Shown: one piece after another, positions 1 through 9,764 of the stretch
Numbering within the stretch: the first letter of the stretch is position 1
Layout: every line of letters starts with the position of its first letter
Assembly (NCBI RefSeq): GCF_002939945.1
Contig: NZ_MDEB01000003.1
Span: 252,547-316,546 of the forward strand
Source: Xanthomonas arboricola pv. populi
Lineage (GTDB): Bacteria; Pseudomonadota; Gammaproteobacteria; Xanthomonadales; Xanthomonadaceae
DNA: 64,000 nt
Direction of reading: 5' to 3'
Notes under the pieces: generated by a model
Seen by the model: only the letters and a program-made list of their open reading frames with translations
Told to the model about the DNA's origin: nothing
Database searches by the model: none
Position numbers and translations under genes: made by a program

Positions 1-3000
1 GACAGCGTGATCGGGTTCGCGGTCGCGCCCGATGGGACATTGTGGATCGGGACCCATGGCGGGCTGGCTCGCTGGGACGGCGCGCGTTTTCAGCGGGTGG
101 CGCTGCCTGGAACAACGCAGGCGGTCAATCGGCTGCACATGGAGCGCAGCGGCGACACGTTATGGGTATCGGATGTGGTCGGCGATGCGTTTCGCGTGGA
201 CGCCGACGGCCAGGCGCGGCCCCAGCCGTGGCAGAAAGCCGTGAGCAAGCGGCGGGTCATGGGGGTGTTGCTGCATGATCGCAGCGGGCGCTATTGGCTG
301 GACACTGACAGCGGCCTGGGCCTGTCTGTCGCAGGAACCGAGATCAGCAGCGTACCGGTCTACAGCCTGTCGGCGCACGGCCTGGTCAGGCGCAACTGGA
401 TTGCGGCCTACGAAGATCGGGAGGGCGGGCTCTGGTTTGCGGCGCTCGAAGGCGGCCTGTGGCACCTGCCTCCGCATTGGGACACCTTTGCGGTAGTGGC
501 CCCCCCCGGCGGTGATCCACAATCGCTGACCAACCCGTCCGTGCTGGCGACGGCGCCTTCGGCTGCGGGCGGAGTCTGGCTGGCTGGCTCACGGCATGTG
601 CTGGAATATCTCGATGCCGCGACCGGCCAGCTGCAGACGCACCTGGCCAACATCGACGCCCGTCCGCCCGACTCCATGCTCGAAAGCCGGCGCGGGTTGG
701 TATGGATCGGCGTCGAAGGAAAATTGATCCGGTATGACCCGCAGACCCGGCAAGCCAAACGCTGGCAGTTGCGTGAGGATGTCGAGCCCGATCCCGACGG
801 TGCCGCGGACCGACCGGGCTGGATGGCGGAGGACGCGCAGGGCCGACTGTGGGTGACGGTGCTGGAATACGGCCTGCAAATCCGCAACCAGGAGGGCCAG
901 CTGCTGCGGACCATCCTCAATGGCAGTCATGGACTGGAGGTGCTGACCATCCTGGACATACGCCTTGGCCCGGATGGTCAGATATGGCTGAGCAATAACG
1001 CCGGTCTGCGGCGCTGGGACCCCGCAGCCGACCGCTTTGTCCCCGTCGACGGTACGCCGTTCCTGCCGACGTATCTGTTCCGGCTTGGAGAGGGGGGCGT
1101 GGTCTGGACCGGATTGGCCGGCGAGATCCGGCGGTATCTGTGGGACGGAAAGCGGCTCAAGCACCTGGATACGGTCGGAAAAGAGCAGGAATTTCCGCTG
1201 GTGGCGCCCAACGGCCTTGTGGTCGACGCGCGTGGGGTGGCCTGGGTGTCCAGTCAGCGCGGTCTGATCCGGATCGATCCCGGCAGCAGACTGGTACGTG
1301 TGTATGGGGTGCACGATGGGCTCCCCAACCAGCAGTTGCAGATCAATACCCTGGTGCAGGCCGGCAGCGGGCGGATCGTGGCTGCATCGCCCGACGGCGT
1401 GGTGGTGTTCGATCCGGCCACGATGCGCCCCAGCACACGCAGGCCGCGGTTGATTATCGAACGCGTGGGCCTGCGGCGCGGGGAGCGCGGTCTGGATATC
1501 ACTGGACAAGAGCCGCTCACGATGCAGGACGGCGACCGCGATCTGCACATCGTCGCGCGCCTGCTCAGCCTGGCCGATTCGGAGTCCAACAGTTACCGCT
1601 TCCGCCTGAGTGGCTACGACCCGGACTGGATCGATGTCGGACCCAGTGGCGAGCGGCTGTTTTCGCGACTGCCCGCAGGGCATTACACGCTGGAAGTGCA
1701 GGGGCGCACCGCCGACGGGATCTGGTCGGCCAGCCGGACGCTACGTTTTCAGGTGCTACCGCCCTGGTGGCTGGCGCCATGGGGACTGTCTGTTTTGGGG
1801 CTGCTCGCGCTATGCGTCACCGCTGCAGCGGTGCTGTTGTATCGCCGCCGCCTGCGGCGCTTGAATGCCTGGCAACTGGCGGTGCACAAGCAGGAACTGG
1901 CCGAGCAGGCGTCGTTGGCCAAGACGCGTTTTCTGGCCACGCTCGGCCATGAAGTGCGTACGCCGATGACCGGTGTGCTGGGCATGAGCGAGCTGTTGCT
2001 CAAGACCTCGCTGGACAACAAACAGCGCAGCTATACCGAATCGATCCGCCGTGCCGGCGCGCATCTGCTGCGCCTGGTCAACGATGCGCTGGACCTGGCG
2101 CGGATCGAATCCGGGCGCCTGGAACTGGACCTGGAGCCCTTCTCGGTACGCCAGCTCGTGGCCGAGGTGGAAGGCCTGATGGCGCCGCTGGCGCAGGAGC
2201 GCGGACTGCGTTTCAGCCTGGAAGTCGGGCTGCTTGGCGACATCACCGCCAGCGGCGATGTCACCCGCATCCGCCAGATCCTGCTCAATTTGCTCAGCAA
2301 TGCGATCAAGTTCACCGAGCGCGGCGTGGTCGGGCTCAAGCTGACCACGCTGGGGTCGTATCAAGGGCTGCGTTTCGAGGTGGCCGATACCGGGCCGGGC
2401 ATCAACGCCGATCAGAAAGCGCGCCTGTTCCAGCGCTTCGAGCAAGGCGACGGCGCCAAGACCGCCTCGCGCTACGGCGGCAGCGGTCTGGGCCTGGCCA
2501 TCTGTCAGGAACTGGCAATGGCGATGGGCGGGCATATCGAGGTGATCAGCCGGCTGGGCGCCGGCACGCGCTTCGTGGTCGATCTGCCGCTGCGCTGGGT
2601 CGCCTCCAACGCCACGCTCGGCGGCGAGGTGGCGCGCACCGGGGGCGCGGTCGCCCCGCAGCGCATTCTACTGGTGGAAGACGATGCCACGATCGCCGAG
2701 GTCATCGTTGGCCTGCTGCGTTCGCAAGGTCACTCGGTGGTACATGCACCGCACGGGCTGGCCGCGCTGACCGAAGCGGCCGACAACACCTTCGATGTGG
2801 CCTTGCTGGATCTGGATCTTCCCGGGCTGGATGGCCTCGCCCTGGCGCGGCAGCTGCGCGTGTTCGGTTACGACATGCCGTTGATTGCGGTGACCGCACG
2901 CTCGGACGAAGAGGCCGAGCCCACCGCGCAGGATGCCGGGTTCGACAGTTTCCTGCGCAAGCCGCTGACCGGCGACATGCTGGCCGACACCATCGCCGAG

Positions 3001-3036
3001 GCACTGCAACGCGAACGCCCGCGCGATGAGATCTAG
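1..3036 (+). CDS. Hybrid sensor histidine kinase/response regulator, two-component propeller type (5' end outside window)
   Basis: The reading frame is open from base 1, so the true start lies upstream. Numbering from the GTG at 7, residues 1 to about 470 form a regulator-propeller beta-repeat sensor. A Y_Y_Y-like domain follows, then one membrane segment at about 590-615. The HisKA domain has phospho-acceptor His648 in an H-E-V-R-T-P motif. The HATPase domain shows the N box (NLLSNAIKF), DTGPGI and GGSGLGLAI. The C-terminal receiver has acidic residues VEDD, acceptor Asp935 and a KP motif. This architecture senses a periplasmic ligand and phosphorylates its own receiver; no HPt or DNA-binding output is visible. 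The signal is unknown. It is convergent with the MFS gene that follows. Confidence 0.93.
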   Translation, partial: DSVIGFAVAPDGTLWIGTHGGLARWDGARFQRVALPGTTQAVNRLHMERSGDTLWVSDVVGDAFRVDADGQARPQPWQKAVSKRRVMGVLLHDRSGRYWLDTDSGLGLSVAGTEISSVPVYSLSAHGLVRRNWIAAYEDREGGLWFAALEGGLWHLPPHWDTFAVVAPPGGDPQSLTNPSVLATAPSAAGGVWLAGSRHVLEYLDAATGQLQTHLANIDARPPDSMLESRRGLVWIGVEGKLIRYDPQTRQAKRWQLREDVEPDPDGAADRPGWMAEDAQGRLWVTVLEYGLQIRNQEGQLLRTILNGSHGLEVLTILDIRLGPDGQIWLSNNAGLRRWDPAADRFVPVDGTPFLPTYLFRLGEGGVVWTGLAGEIRRYLWDGKRLKHLDTVGKEQEFPLVAPNGLVVDARGVAWVSSQRGLIRIDPGSRLVRVYGVHDGLPNQQLQINTLVQAGSGRIVAASPDGVVVFDPATMRPSTRRPRLIIERVGLRRGERGLDITGQEPLTMQDGDRDLHIVARLLSLADSESNSYRFRLSGYDPDWIDVGPSGERLFSRLPAGHYTLEVQGRTADGIWSASRTLRFQVLPPWWLAPWGLSVLGLLALCVTAAAVLLYRRRLRRLNAWQLAVHKQELAEQASLAKTRFLATLGHEVRTPMTGVLGMSELLLKTSLDNKQRSYTESIRRAGAHLLRLVNDALDLARIESGRLELDLEPFSVRQLVAEVEGLMAPLAQERGLRFSLEVGLLGDITASGDVTRIRQILLNLLSNAIKFTERGVVGLKLTTLGSYQGLRFEVADTGPGINADQKARLFQRFEQGDGAKTASRYGGSGLGLAICQELAMAMGGHIEVISRLGAGTRFVVDLPLRWVASNATLGGEVARTGGAVAPQRILLVEDDATIAEVIVGLLRSQGHSVVHAPHGLAALTEAADNTFDVALLDLDLPGLDGLALARQLRVFGYDMPLIAVTARSDEEAEPTAQDAGFDSFLRKPLTGDMLADTIAEALQRERPRDEI

Positions 3037-3094
3037 AACCGTGTGCCGCGGGTAAGATCGCGCGCCATTCGCCCGCACTGTCGACCAGGCATTG

Positions 3095-4543
3095 CTATTC
3101 GGCGACTTCTTCCACCTGTTTGGGATGCGGCCGCGTCTCGGCCAACTGCCAGAAGATCAGTGTCGAGGACAAGGTGATGCCACCGACGCACAGGAAGGTC
3201 GCATGCAGCGCGGCGGTGGCGCCGTGGCTGTCGCCCAGATGCGTGTTGAAGGCGGCCAGCAGACTGCCCGCTGCCGCCGCGCCGAAGCCGGTGGCCAACA
3301 TCATCACCATCGACAACAAACTATTGCCGGGGCTGGCCTGCTCGCGATCCAGGTCGCGCAGGGTCACGGTATTCATGACGGTGAACTGCAACGAGTTCAC
3401 CGCGCCAAAGCAGGCCAGCTGCAGCAGCCGCAGCCCCAGCGGCTGGCCGACATCGATCAAGGCGAAACTGGCCATCGCCAGGCCCACCAGCACGGTATTG
3501 AGCATCAAGACGCGGCGGTAGCCGAAGCGGCCGACCAGCTTCACGGCGGCCCGCTTGGCGGCCATGCCGGCCAACGCCACCGGCACCATCATCAGCCCGG
3601 CATTCATCGGGCTCATGCCCAGGCCAACCTGCAGCAGCAGCGGAATCAGGAACGGCATCGAGCCGCTGCCCACCCGCGCGAACAGGTTGCCCAGGATGCC
3701 GATGCGATAGCTGGCCACCTTGAACAAGGCCAGCGGAAACAACGCCGCCGGGGTGCTGGCCGCATGCAACCAATAACCGGCCAACGCGGCGAGCCCGCCG
3801 ATGGCCAGCAGCATGACAAACGCGTGGCGCAGGCCGAGTTCGGAGATGCCGTCCAACGCCAGCGACAGCGCCACCATGCCGAACGCCAGCATCAGATAGC
3901 CGATCAGATCGAAGCGCTGGCGCGCATCGCCGTAGTGGTCGGGCATGATCTTCAGCGCAGCGATGAAACCGATCACGCCGATCGGCAGGTTGATCAGGAA
4001 CACCCAATGCCACGAGGCGACTTCCACCAGGTAGCCGCCCAGCGTGGGGCCGATGAGTGGGCCGATCAATGCGGGAATTGCGATGAAGCTCATCGCGCGC
4101 AGGAAGTCGGCGCGCGCCACGGTCTTGAGCACCGCCAGCCGGCCCACCGGCAGCAGCATCGCCCCACCGATGCCTTGCACCACGCGCGCGGCCACCAGTT
4201 GCGGCAGCTGCTGCGCGGCCGCGCACAGCAGCGAGCCCAGCGTGAACACGATGATCGCCGCCAGGAAGGTGCGCCGGGTACCGAAGCGGTCCGCAATCCA
4301 GCCCGATGCGGGAATGAACATCGCCACCGCCAGCGCATAACTGAAGACCACCGACTGCATCTGCAGCGGGCTCTCGTGCAGGCTGCGCGCCATCGACGGC
4401 AACGCCGTATTGACGATGGTGGCATCCAGCATCTGCATGAAGATCGCAAGCGACACCAGCCACAGCAGCGGCTTGATGGTGTCGTAGGCGCGCAAGGCGG
4501 GAACGGGCTGAGACATGGTGACCACTGTCGAGGAACTGGGCAT
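3095..4543 (-). CDS. MFS multidrug exporter, DHA2/MdtD-like
   Basis: This 482-residue polytopic inner-membrane protein has the length and pattern of 14-helix DHA2 drug:H+ antiporters. An early helix carries the acidic LDATIVNTALP motif typical of EmrB/MdtD proteins. A WIADRFGTRRTF loop (MFS motif A) lies between helices 2 and 3, and GIGGAMLLPVGRL follows. The substrate is unknown. The first ATG (4543) and an in-frame ATG at 4516 are both possible; neither has a strong ribosome site. The gene lies 182 bp downstream of hemE on the same strand, beyond a hairpin, so it is probably transcribed separately. Confidence 0.88.
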   Translation of the reverse strand: MPSSSTVVTMSQPVPALRAYDTIKPLLWLVSLAIFMQMLDATIVNTALPSMARSLHESPLQMQSVVFSYALAVAMFIPASGWIADRFGTRRTFLAAIIVFTLGSLLCAAAQQLPQLVAARVVQGIGGAMLLPVGRLAVLKTVARADFLRAMSFIAIPALIGPLIGPTLGGYLVEVASWHWVFLINLPIGVIGFIAALKIMPDHYGDARQRFDLIGYLMLAFGMVALSLALDGISELGLRHAFVMLLAIGGLAALAGYWLHAASTPAALFPLALFKVASYRIGILGNLFARVGSGSMPFLIPLLLQVGLGMSPMNAGLMMVPVALAGMAAKRAAVKLVGRFGYRRVLMLNTVLVGLAMASFALIDVGQPLGLRLLQLACFGAVNSLQFTVMNTVTLRDLDREQASPGNSLLSMVMMLATGFGAAAAGSLLAAFNTHLGDSHGATAALHATFLCVGGITLSSTLIFWQLAETRPHPKQVEEVAE

Positions 4544-4684
4544 TATCCCCGTGCCGATGTGCAGGAACTCAGAAAAACATGCGCATCCGCGGCCCAGGCA
4601 TTCAACGCGTGTCCTGCAATCAGTCCATCACACCACGCTGGGATGGATCATCGCCTCACACCGCACGTCACGCTGGATCTAGCA

Positions 4685-4717
4685 GCGACCAACCGCGTGT
4701 AACGCACGCTTGGTCGC
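4685..4717 (-). terminator. Strong stem-loop after hemE
   Basis: GCGACCAA (4685-4692) pairs with TTGGTCGC (4710-4717). An inner GCGTG/CACGC stem closes a five-base loop, with a two-base bulge between the stems. It lies just past the hemE stop codon and before the MFS gene on the same strand. There is no U tract, so it may be a weak or Rho-assisted terminator or an mRNA 3'-end stabiliser. Confidence 0.55.
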
Positions 4718-4725
4718 GTGGTGCA

Positions 4726-5790
4726 TTAGCGCTTGCTCAGTGTCTGCACCGCTTCCACCAACACCCCAACATGTTCGGGATTCATGTCCGGCGACATGCC
4801 GTGGCCGAGATTGAAGATGTGACCTTCGCGCGAGCCGCCGTTGCCTTGTGCGTAGCTGTCCAGGGTCTTGCCGACTTCGGCGCGGATCGCCTCGGGCGAG
4901 CCGTACAGGGTGGCCGGGTCCAGGTTGCCCTGGAGTGCGACGCGGCCGCCGGCGCGCTGGGCAGCGTCGGCCAGCGAGATGGTCCAGTCCACACCTACCG
5001 CTTCGGCGCCGCTGGCCGCCAGCTCGCTGACGTAGGCACCGTTGCCCTTGCCGAACAACACCAATGGGGTGCGCTCGGCACCGTCGCCGCGCTCCAGCTC
5101 GCGCGCGATGCGGCTGAGGTAGGGCAGCGAGAATTCGCGGTACATCGCCGGCGACAGCACGCCGCCCCAGGTGTCGAACACCTGCAGCGCCTGCGCGCCG
5201 GCCGCGCGCTGTGCCGACAGGTAGGCGATCACGGCATCGGTGACGGTGCCGAGCAGGTGATGCAGCACGTCCGGCGCGTTGAACGCCATGGCCTTGATGC
5301 GCGCGTATTCCTTGCTGCCGCCGCCTTCGATCATGTAGCAGGCCAGTGTCCACGGGCTGCCGGAGAAGCCGATCAGCGGCACCGCGCCGTCCAGCTCACT
5401 GCGGATCAGGCGCACCGCATCCATCACGTAACGCAGCTCGGTTTCCATGTCCGGCACGCCCAGCCGATGGATCGCGGCGGCATCGCGCACCGGGTGGCGG
5501 AACTTGGGGCCTTCGCCTTCGACGAAATACAGCTCCAGGCCCATCGCATCGGGAATGGTCAGGATGTCGGAGAACAGGATCGCCGCGTCCAGCGGAAAGC
5601 GTTGCAGCGGCTGCAAGGTGACCTCGCAGGCGATCTCGGGGTTCTTGGCCATGCCCAGGAAACTGCCGGCGCGCGCGCGGGTGGCGCGGTATTCCGGCAG
5701 GTATCGGCCGGCCTGGCGCATCAGCCAAACGGGGGTGCGGTCCACGGGCTGGCGGTTGAGGGCGCGCAGCAGGCGATCGTTCTTGAGCAT
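4726..5790 (-). CDS. hemE: Uroporphyrinogen decarboxylase
   Basis: It removes four carboxyl groups from uroporphyrinogen III to give coproporphyrinogen III in heme synthesis; the enzyme is cytoplasmic. The 354-residue product has the usual family length. The N-terminal signature [16 protein letters not shown] is present, as are [24 protein letters not shown] and the C-terminal GNLDP and NLGHG motifs. The ATG at 5790 gives a normal N-terminus; the longer open frame upstream has no family similarity. The WGR protein gene ends 14 bp upstream on the same strand, so the two are likely co-transcribed. Confidence 0.97.
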   Translation of the reverse strand: MLKNDRLLRALNRQPVDRTPVWLMRQAGRYLPEYRATRARAGSFLGMAKNPEIACEVTLQPLQRFPLDAAILFSDILTIPDAMGLELYFVEGEGPKFRHPVRDAAAIHRLGVPDMETELRYVMDAVRLIRSELDGAVPLIGFSGSPWTLACYMIEGGGSKEYARIKAMAFNAPDVLHHLLGTVTDAVIAYLSAQRAAGAQALQVFDTWGGVLSPAMYREFSLPYLSRIARELERGDGAERTPLVLFGKGNGAYVSELAASGAEAVGVDWTISLADAAQRAGGRVALQGNLDPATLYGSPEAIRAEVGKTLDSYAQGNGGSREGHIFNLGHGMSPDMNPEHVGVLVEAVQTLSKR

Positions 5791-5804
5791 GGGAAGAGAT
5801 GTCC

Positions 5805-6056
5805 TCAAAGCGGCGCGTCGGCGCCGCCGGTGATGAGTTGGAAGCCGCGTTTGAGGTGGGTGTCGCGCGCCTTGTCGAAGGCCCGGTCCGCTTCGTCCTG
5901 CAGCAGGTATTGGTCGCGTCGCAACTGCGAGCGTCCACCGATCTCGCCGCTCTCGCGCAGCAGCTCCCAGCCGCCGAACAGATCCGGTTGCAGGGTCAGC
6001 TGGACGTAGCGGAGCGGCGCGTTGCCGCCAGGATCGTGTTGCAAGTGGATGCGCAT
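5805..6056 (-). CDS. WGR domain-containing small protein
   Basis: This 83-residue protein is almost entirely one WGR domain. It has the tryptophan-rich core [18 protein letters not shown] and the closing [13 protein letters not shown] domains occur in PARPs and in bacterial MolR-like proteins and are thought to bind nucleic acid. Stand-alone copies next to hemE have no established role. It starts 14 bp before hemE on the same strand, giving translational proximity but no evident link to heme. Confidence 0.85.
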   Translation of the reverse strand: MRIHLQHDPGGNAPLRYVQLTLQPDLFGGWELLRESGEIGGRSQLRRDQYLLQDEADRAFDKARDTHLKRGFQLITGGADAPL

Positions 6057-6304
6057 GACGCCGATTGTAGCCGGGCGGTGCTGAAGGCTGGGAGGCGGTG
6101 GGCGCGCCGGGTTGCTCCGGGTGCGAAGGTCCAGCGGGCAGTGCTGGCAACCGGTGCCGTGGATGCCCGCAGGCAGGCGCGTTGAGCGGGGGCTATCTGC
6201 CGAGTTGGTGACAGGCTGTCGACGCGGTGGCGGATAGGCGCTGCGGACGCAGTAGGGCGCGTCGGCAATGGCCGCGCGTGCCAGCGCGCTCTGCGCGAGC
6301 GACG

Positions 6305-6334
6305 TGCCGCCTCGCCTGCGCAGGCGAGGCGGCA
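6305..6334. repeat. 30-bp perfect palindrome
   Basis: TGCCGCCTCGCCTG is followed by CG and then its exact reverse complement, so the whole 30 bp is self-complementary. It sits immediately before the REP-like pair, in the 404-bp gene-free stretch (6057-6460) between the WGR gene and aroB. It may be part of the same repeat cluster, a cruciform or a terminator. Confidence 0.8.
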
Positions 6335-6346
6335 GACAGGCATTGC

Positions 6347-6414
6347 GTAGGAGCGCACCTGGGCGCGATGGGGATTTACCGAGAAGGCCCCATCGCGCCC
6401 GGGGGCGCTTCTAC
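6347..6414. repeat. GTAG-headed REP-like inverted pair
   Basis: The element opens with GTAG (6347) and closes with CTAC (6411-6414). Inside, GGGCGCGATGGGG (6361-6373) pairs perfectly with CCCCATCGCGCCC (6388-6400) across a 14-base loop. GTAG heads next to GC-rich stems are the hallmark of the REP sequences of Stenotrophomonas and Xanthomonas (the SMAG type), which are mobilised by RAYT transposases. No RAYT gene is in the window. Confidence 0.75.
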
Positions 6415-6441
6415 AAATGCGCGGCCGTCCAGCGTTCCGTG

Positions 6442-6458
6442 CCTGCCTGGCCGGCAGG
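6442..6458 (-). terminator. Short hairpin directly after aroB
   Basis: CCTGCC and GGCAGG form a six-base stem with a five-base loop only two bases beyond the aroB stop codon. It has no U tract and is a weak terminator candidate for the aroKB transcript. Confidence 0.35.
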
Positions 6459-6460
6459 CC

Positions 6461-7573
6461 TCAGCCCGCCAGGATCTCCAGCACCGCCGCCTCGTCGACG
6501 TCAGGTACCACCTCGGCCTTGCCGATGCCGCGCCATAGCACCAGCCGCAGGCGGCCGGCGATGTTCTTCTTGTCCAGCCGCATGCGCCCCAGCAAGGCCT
6601 GCGGCGACAGGCCGGGCGGAATGTCGGTGGGCAGGTCGAAGTCGCGCAGCAGGGCGCGCAGCGCCTCGGTGTCCTGTGCAGCGCTCATGCCCAGCGCGGC
6701 CGACAGCCGGGCCGCCAGCACCATGCCCACCGCGACCGCTTCGCCATGGTTGAGGTTGTCGTTGCCGGGCGCGCCGTAGCCTTGTTCGGTCTCGATCGCA
6801 TGGCCGAAGGTATGGCCCAGGTTGAGCAGGGCACGCTCGCCCTTTTCCAGCGGATCGCGCGCCACGATGTCGGCCTTGTGCTCGCAGCTGCGTGCGATCG
6901 CCTGTGCGAGGGCGTCGGCATCGCCCTCCAGCAGCGCCCGACGTTCGGCATGCAGCCACTGGAAGAACAGCGGGTCGCGGATGGCGCCGTACTTGATCAC
7001 CTCGGCCAGCCCGGCGCGCAGCTCGCGCGCGGGCAGGGTATGCAAGGTATCGGTATCGGCGATCACGGCGCGTGGCGGATGGAACGCGCCGACCAGGTTC
7101 TTGCCCTGCGGGATGTCCACCGCGGTCTTGCCGCCGACCGAGGAGTCCACCATCGCCAGCAGGCTGGTGGGCAGTTGCACGCAATCCACCCCGCGCATCC
7201 AGCACGCCGCCGCGAACCCGGCCAGATCGCCGACCACGCCGCCGCCGAGCGCGAACACGCAGGCGTCGCGGGTGGCGCTCAGCTCGGCCAACGCCGCGAT
7301 CGCGGCGCCGAAATTGTCCAGCGTCTTGGAGGCTTCGCCGGCGGCGATCACCAGCTCGCCCAGCTGCAGGTCCGGACGCGCCTGCAACAGCGCCTTGCGC
7401 ACCCCGGCGGCGTAATGCGGGGCCACCTGCGAGTCGCTGAGCAGCAGCACGTGGCGACCGCGCACATGGCCGGCCAGACGTGCGCCGTCGGCCAGCAGGC
7501 CCGGCGCAATGGTGATGGTGTACGGCTGCGCGCCGTCGACATCGACGCTGCGCGAGGAACGGGGAAGTGTCAT
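6461..7573 (-). CDS. aroB: 3-dehydroquinate synthase
   Basis: It converts DAHP to 3-dehydroquinate, the second step of the shikimate pathway; it is NAD- and metal-dependent and cytosolic. The 370-residue product has the glycine-rich NAD segment [14 protein letters not shown], the substrate motif [17 protein letters not shown], the metal-site region LAEVIKYG and the metal ligands in [11 protein letters not shown]. The ATG at 7573 overlaps the aroK stop by four bases, so the pair is translationally coupled. Upstream in-frame ATGs would extend into aroK and are not needed for homology. Confidence 0.97.
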   Translation of the reverse strand: MTLPRSSRSVDVDGAQPYTITIAPGLLADGARLAGHVRGRHVLLLSDSQVAPHYAAGVRKALLQARPDLQLGELVIAAGEASKTLDNFGAAIAALAELSATRDACVFALGGGVVGDLAGFAAACWMRGVDCVQLPTSLLAMVDSSVGGKTAVDIPQGKNLVGAFHPPRAVIADTDTLHTLPARELRAGLAEVIKYGAIRDPLFFQWLHAERRALLEGDADALAQAIARSCEHKADIVARDPLEKGERALLNLGHTFGHAIETEQGYGAPGNDNLNHGEAVAVGMVLAARLSAALGMSAAQDTEALRALLRDFDLPTDIPPGLSPQALLGRMRLDKKNIAGRLRLVLWRGIGKAEVVPDVDEAAVLEILAG

Positions 7574-8112
7574 GCGGGGGTACTCGACATGCGCCATTGC
7601 GCGGCCAGGCGCAGCACCAGCTGCGCGGTGGCCTCGGCGGGGGAGAAGTGATCGGTTTCCAGGCTGAGGTCGGCGACCTCCTGGTACAGCGGGGTGCGCT
7701 GCGCGGCCATCGCATGCAGCACCTGCTCGCGGTCGGCGCGTTGCAACAGCGGCCGGTTGCGGTCGCGCGCCAGCCGGGTGAGCTGGGCCGGCACGCTGAC
7801 GTGCAGGTACACCACGAACCCACGCGCGCGGATGCGCTGGCGGTTGAGCGGGTCCAGTACCGCGCCACCACCGGTGGAAATCAGCTTGTTGTCCTGCTCC
7901 AGCAGCGTCTGCAGGGTCTGGACCTCGTGTTGCCGGAACCGCGCTTCGCCGTGCTGCTCGAAAATGGCCGGAATGCTGCTGCCGACCTGCTCGACGATGG
8001 CCTGGTCCACATCGACGAACTCCAGCCCGAAGCGCTCGGCCAGGCGGCGGCCGATGCAGCTTTTTCCGGCGCCCATCGGGCCGACCATCACGAGATTGGG
8101 AGCGGGGTTCAT
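7570..8112 (-). CDS. aroK: Shikimate kinase
   Basis: It phosphorylates shikimate with ATP to shikimate-3-phosphate. The 180-residue product has Walker A GPMGAGKS at residues 11-18, the DVD/shikimate-binding segment, RxxE in FRQHE, and STGGGAV. The start at 8112 (MNPAPN) gives the normal short N-terminus. It is the first gene of the aroK-aroB pair and overlaps aroB by four bases. pdxH lies upstream on the opposite strand, so both promoters must lie in 8113-8457. Confidence 0.97.
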   Translation of the reverse strand: MNPAPNLVMVGPMGAGKSCIGRRLAERFGLEFVDVDQAIVEQVGSSIPAIFEQHGEARFRQHEVQTLQTLLEQDNKLISTGGGAVLDPLNRQRIRARGFVVYLHVSVPAQLTRLARDRNRPLLQRADREQVLHAMAAQRTPLYQEVADLSLETDHFSPAEATAQLVLRLAAQWRMSSTPA

Positions 8113-8457
8113 GCGCAGGGATCGTAGCATTCGGGCCCGCGCATCGGGCCGGTCGGCATGGACTGAAACCATTCCGGCGCGGCGACCGTCGGCTGCGCGC
8201 AGCAGCATCGACGCCCGCGCTGCGCGGACAACGGCCGCAGCGACTGCTGAAGATCGATTGGCTGCACGCAACCTGTGGCGAGTGCTTGGCAGCCAGCGGC
8301 AGTGATGCGAAGACGCCGAAGAGCACACGCGCGACGTGCTTTTCAGGCGCCAGCCGCAGGTCCTGGCAGTGAGCGCGGGCCTGTCGACCGCCGCGCATAG
8401 GCGAAGCAGGCGCGATGCGCCCACAATAGGCGCCAATCTTGCTGCCCTCGCACCGTC
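8113..8457. other. Divergent promoter region aroK/pdxH
   Basis: This is 345 bp between two outward-facing genes. I see no convincing open frame, repeat or recognisable operator. Promoters for aroKB (minus) and pdxH (plus) should be here, but no clear -35/-10 pair could be assigned by eye. Confidence 0.5.
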
Positions 8458-9057
8458 ATGACCGATCTGTACGCAGAAGCCCTTGCCACCTTTACCGCGC
8501 TGTACGCCGAAGCGCACGCCGGCGCCGAGCTCGAAGCCAGCGCAATGACCGTGGCCACTGCCAACGTGGACGGCCGGCCGAGCGCACGTACCGTCTTGCT
8601 CAAGGCCTTCGATGCGCGCGGGTTCGTGTTCTACACCCATCTGGACAGCGCCAAGGGCCGCGACCTGCAGACCCATCCGCAGGCCGCGCTGCTGTTCCTG
8701 TGGCGCAGCCTGCGCGAGGCCGGCATCCAGGTGCGCATCGAAGGCGGCGTGCAACTGGTCGGCGCGGAGGAATCCGATGCCTACTTCGCCTCGCGCCCGC
8801 GCATGAGCCAGATCGGCGCCTGGGCCTCGCTGCAGTCGCAGACGCTGGGCTCGCGCGAGGAGTTCGACGCGGCCATCGCCAAGGTCGAGGCCACCTTCGA
8901 GGGCCGCGCGGTGCCGCGCCCGGATGGCTGGGGCGGGTTCCGGGTGGTGCCGCAGGCGTTCGAGTTCTGGTATGGCGCCAGGTTCCGCCTGCACGAGCGC
9001 TGGCGTTACGAGGCCGATGCGGCCAGCCACTGGAGCAAGCGGATGCTGTATCCGTGA
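8458..9057 (+). CDS. pdxH: Pyridoxamine 5'-phosphate oxidase
   Basis: This is an FMN-dependent oxidase that makes pyridoxal 5'-phosphate from PNP or PMP. The 199-residue product has family-typical FMN and PLP-binding segments ([28 protein letters not shown]) and the C-terminal [17 protein letters not shown] signature followed by W-KRMLYP. It is monocistronic in appearance; its stop is overlapped by the frame of an acetyltransferase remnant. Confidence 0.97.
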   Translation: MTDLYAEALATFTALYAEAHAGAELEASAMTVATANVDGRPSARTVLLKAFDARGFVFYTHLDSAKGRDLQTHPQAALLFLWRSLREAGIQVRIEGGVQLVGAEESDAYFASRPRMSQIGAWASLQSQTLGSREEFDAAIAKVEATFEGRAVPRPDGWGGFRVVPQAFEFWYGARFRLHERWRYEADAASHWSKRMLYP

Positions 9058-9059
9058 GC

Positions 9060-9203
9060 GTGCAGGCCGGGTGGCGAGGCCAGGGTTGCACGGAGCTGGC
9101 CTCCGATGCGCTGCTGGAAGACGGCGGCGCCCAGGCGGCGCGTGCGGCGTGCGGCTTCGAGCCAACTGAACGGGTGGTCTACTACCGCCTGCAGCTGGCC
9201 TGA
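9060..9203 (+). pseudogene. C-terminal remnant of a GNAT acetyltransferase resembling aminoglycoside 6'-N-acetyltransferase
   Basis: The frame starting at a GTG three bases after the pdxH stop encodes 47 residues. They include [13 protein letters not shown] and the ending [15 protein letters not shown]. This matches the C-terminal acetyl-CoA-proximal part of AAC(6')-type GNAT proteins, where [11 protein letters not shown] and a GFxETERVVYF-like end are conserved. The N-terminal two thirds is absent: pdxH occupies that place. It cannot be a functional enzyme and is best read as a decayed gene abutting pdxH. The assignment rests on remembered family motifs, not a search. Confidence 0.6.
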
Positions 9204-9233
9204 CCGGCTGACTTGCGGCCCTTTCTGCCGGTC

Positions 9234-9257
9234 GCGGACAGTCTGTAGTATGTCCGC
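9234..9257. promoter_or_regulatory. Inverted repeat upstream of the yjf-like cassette
   Basis: GCGGACA (9234-9240) and TGTCCGC (9251-9257) form a seven-base inverted repeat with a ten-base spacer containing TAGTAT. It lies 78 bp before the first gene of the cassette. It could be an operator of its promoter or a terminator for the upstream remnant; there is no T run. Confidence 0.35.
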
Positions 9258-9335
9258 CCATTGCACGGCTGCTGCTGCAAGACCGCCGCTGCATCTGCAT
9301 CACCACCGCTGCATGACCAAAGGACAGGACATCGT

Positions 9336-9752
9336 ATGACGCAGTACACCACTGTCGAATTGCACGGCCTGCTGGCCGAGCGCTACCGCGACCAGCCGAT
9401 CGAGGTCGAGCTGATCGACGGGCTGGAACCGGCCATCAACCTCACCCTGGCCGAGCATGGCGACATGCAGATCCAGGTCGCCGCCTCCGGCTCGCAGGTG
9501 TTCGTTTCCACGCTGCTGGCCAACGCCGACCAGGTCAGCGACCGCGCGGCGTTCAACGACGCCTGCCTGCGGCTGAACCCGCTCAACCCCTTGTCCAACC
9601 TGGGCCTGGTGCAGGTCGACGGCAAGGATAGCTATGTGGTCTTCGGCGAACTGTCGGCGTCGTCCACGCTGGACCAGATCGACGAGGAAATCCAGACCCT
9701 GGCGGCCAATACGCTGGATGCCGCCGAATCTCTCAAGCCGTTCTTTTCCTAA
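9336..9752 (+). CDS. DUF2170 family protein, YjfI-like
   Basis: This 138-residue acidic cytosolic protein matches the YjfI/DUF2170 family, which is repeatedly encoded next to a PspA paralogue. No catalytic motif is visible and its function is unknown. The ATG at 9336 follows AGGACAGGAC, an acceptable ribosome site. It is the first gene of a seven-gene run with short gaps ending at 14515; the PspA gene starts 12 bp after its stop. A role as chaperone or adaptor for the PspA-like protein is inference from neighbourhood only. Confidence 0.85.
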   Translation: MTQYTTVELHGLLAERYRDQPIEVELIDGLEPAINLTLAEHGDMQIQVAASGSQVFVSTLLANADQVSDRAAFNDACLRLNPLNPLSNLGLVQVDGKDSYVVFGELSASSTLDQIDEEIQTLAANTLDAAESLKPFFS

Positions 9753-9764
9753 AGGCGTGTTGTC

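Noticed and set aside
3092-4702. Long plus-strand open frame of 536 codons rich in His, Gln and Arg
   Set aside because: It is the antisense shadow of the MFS exporter; composition is implausible and the minus-strand frame has clear family motifs.
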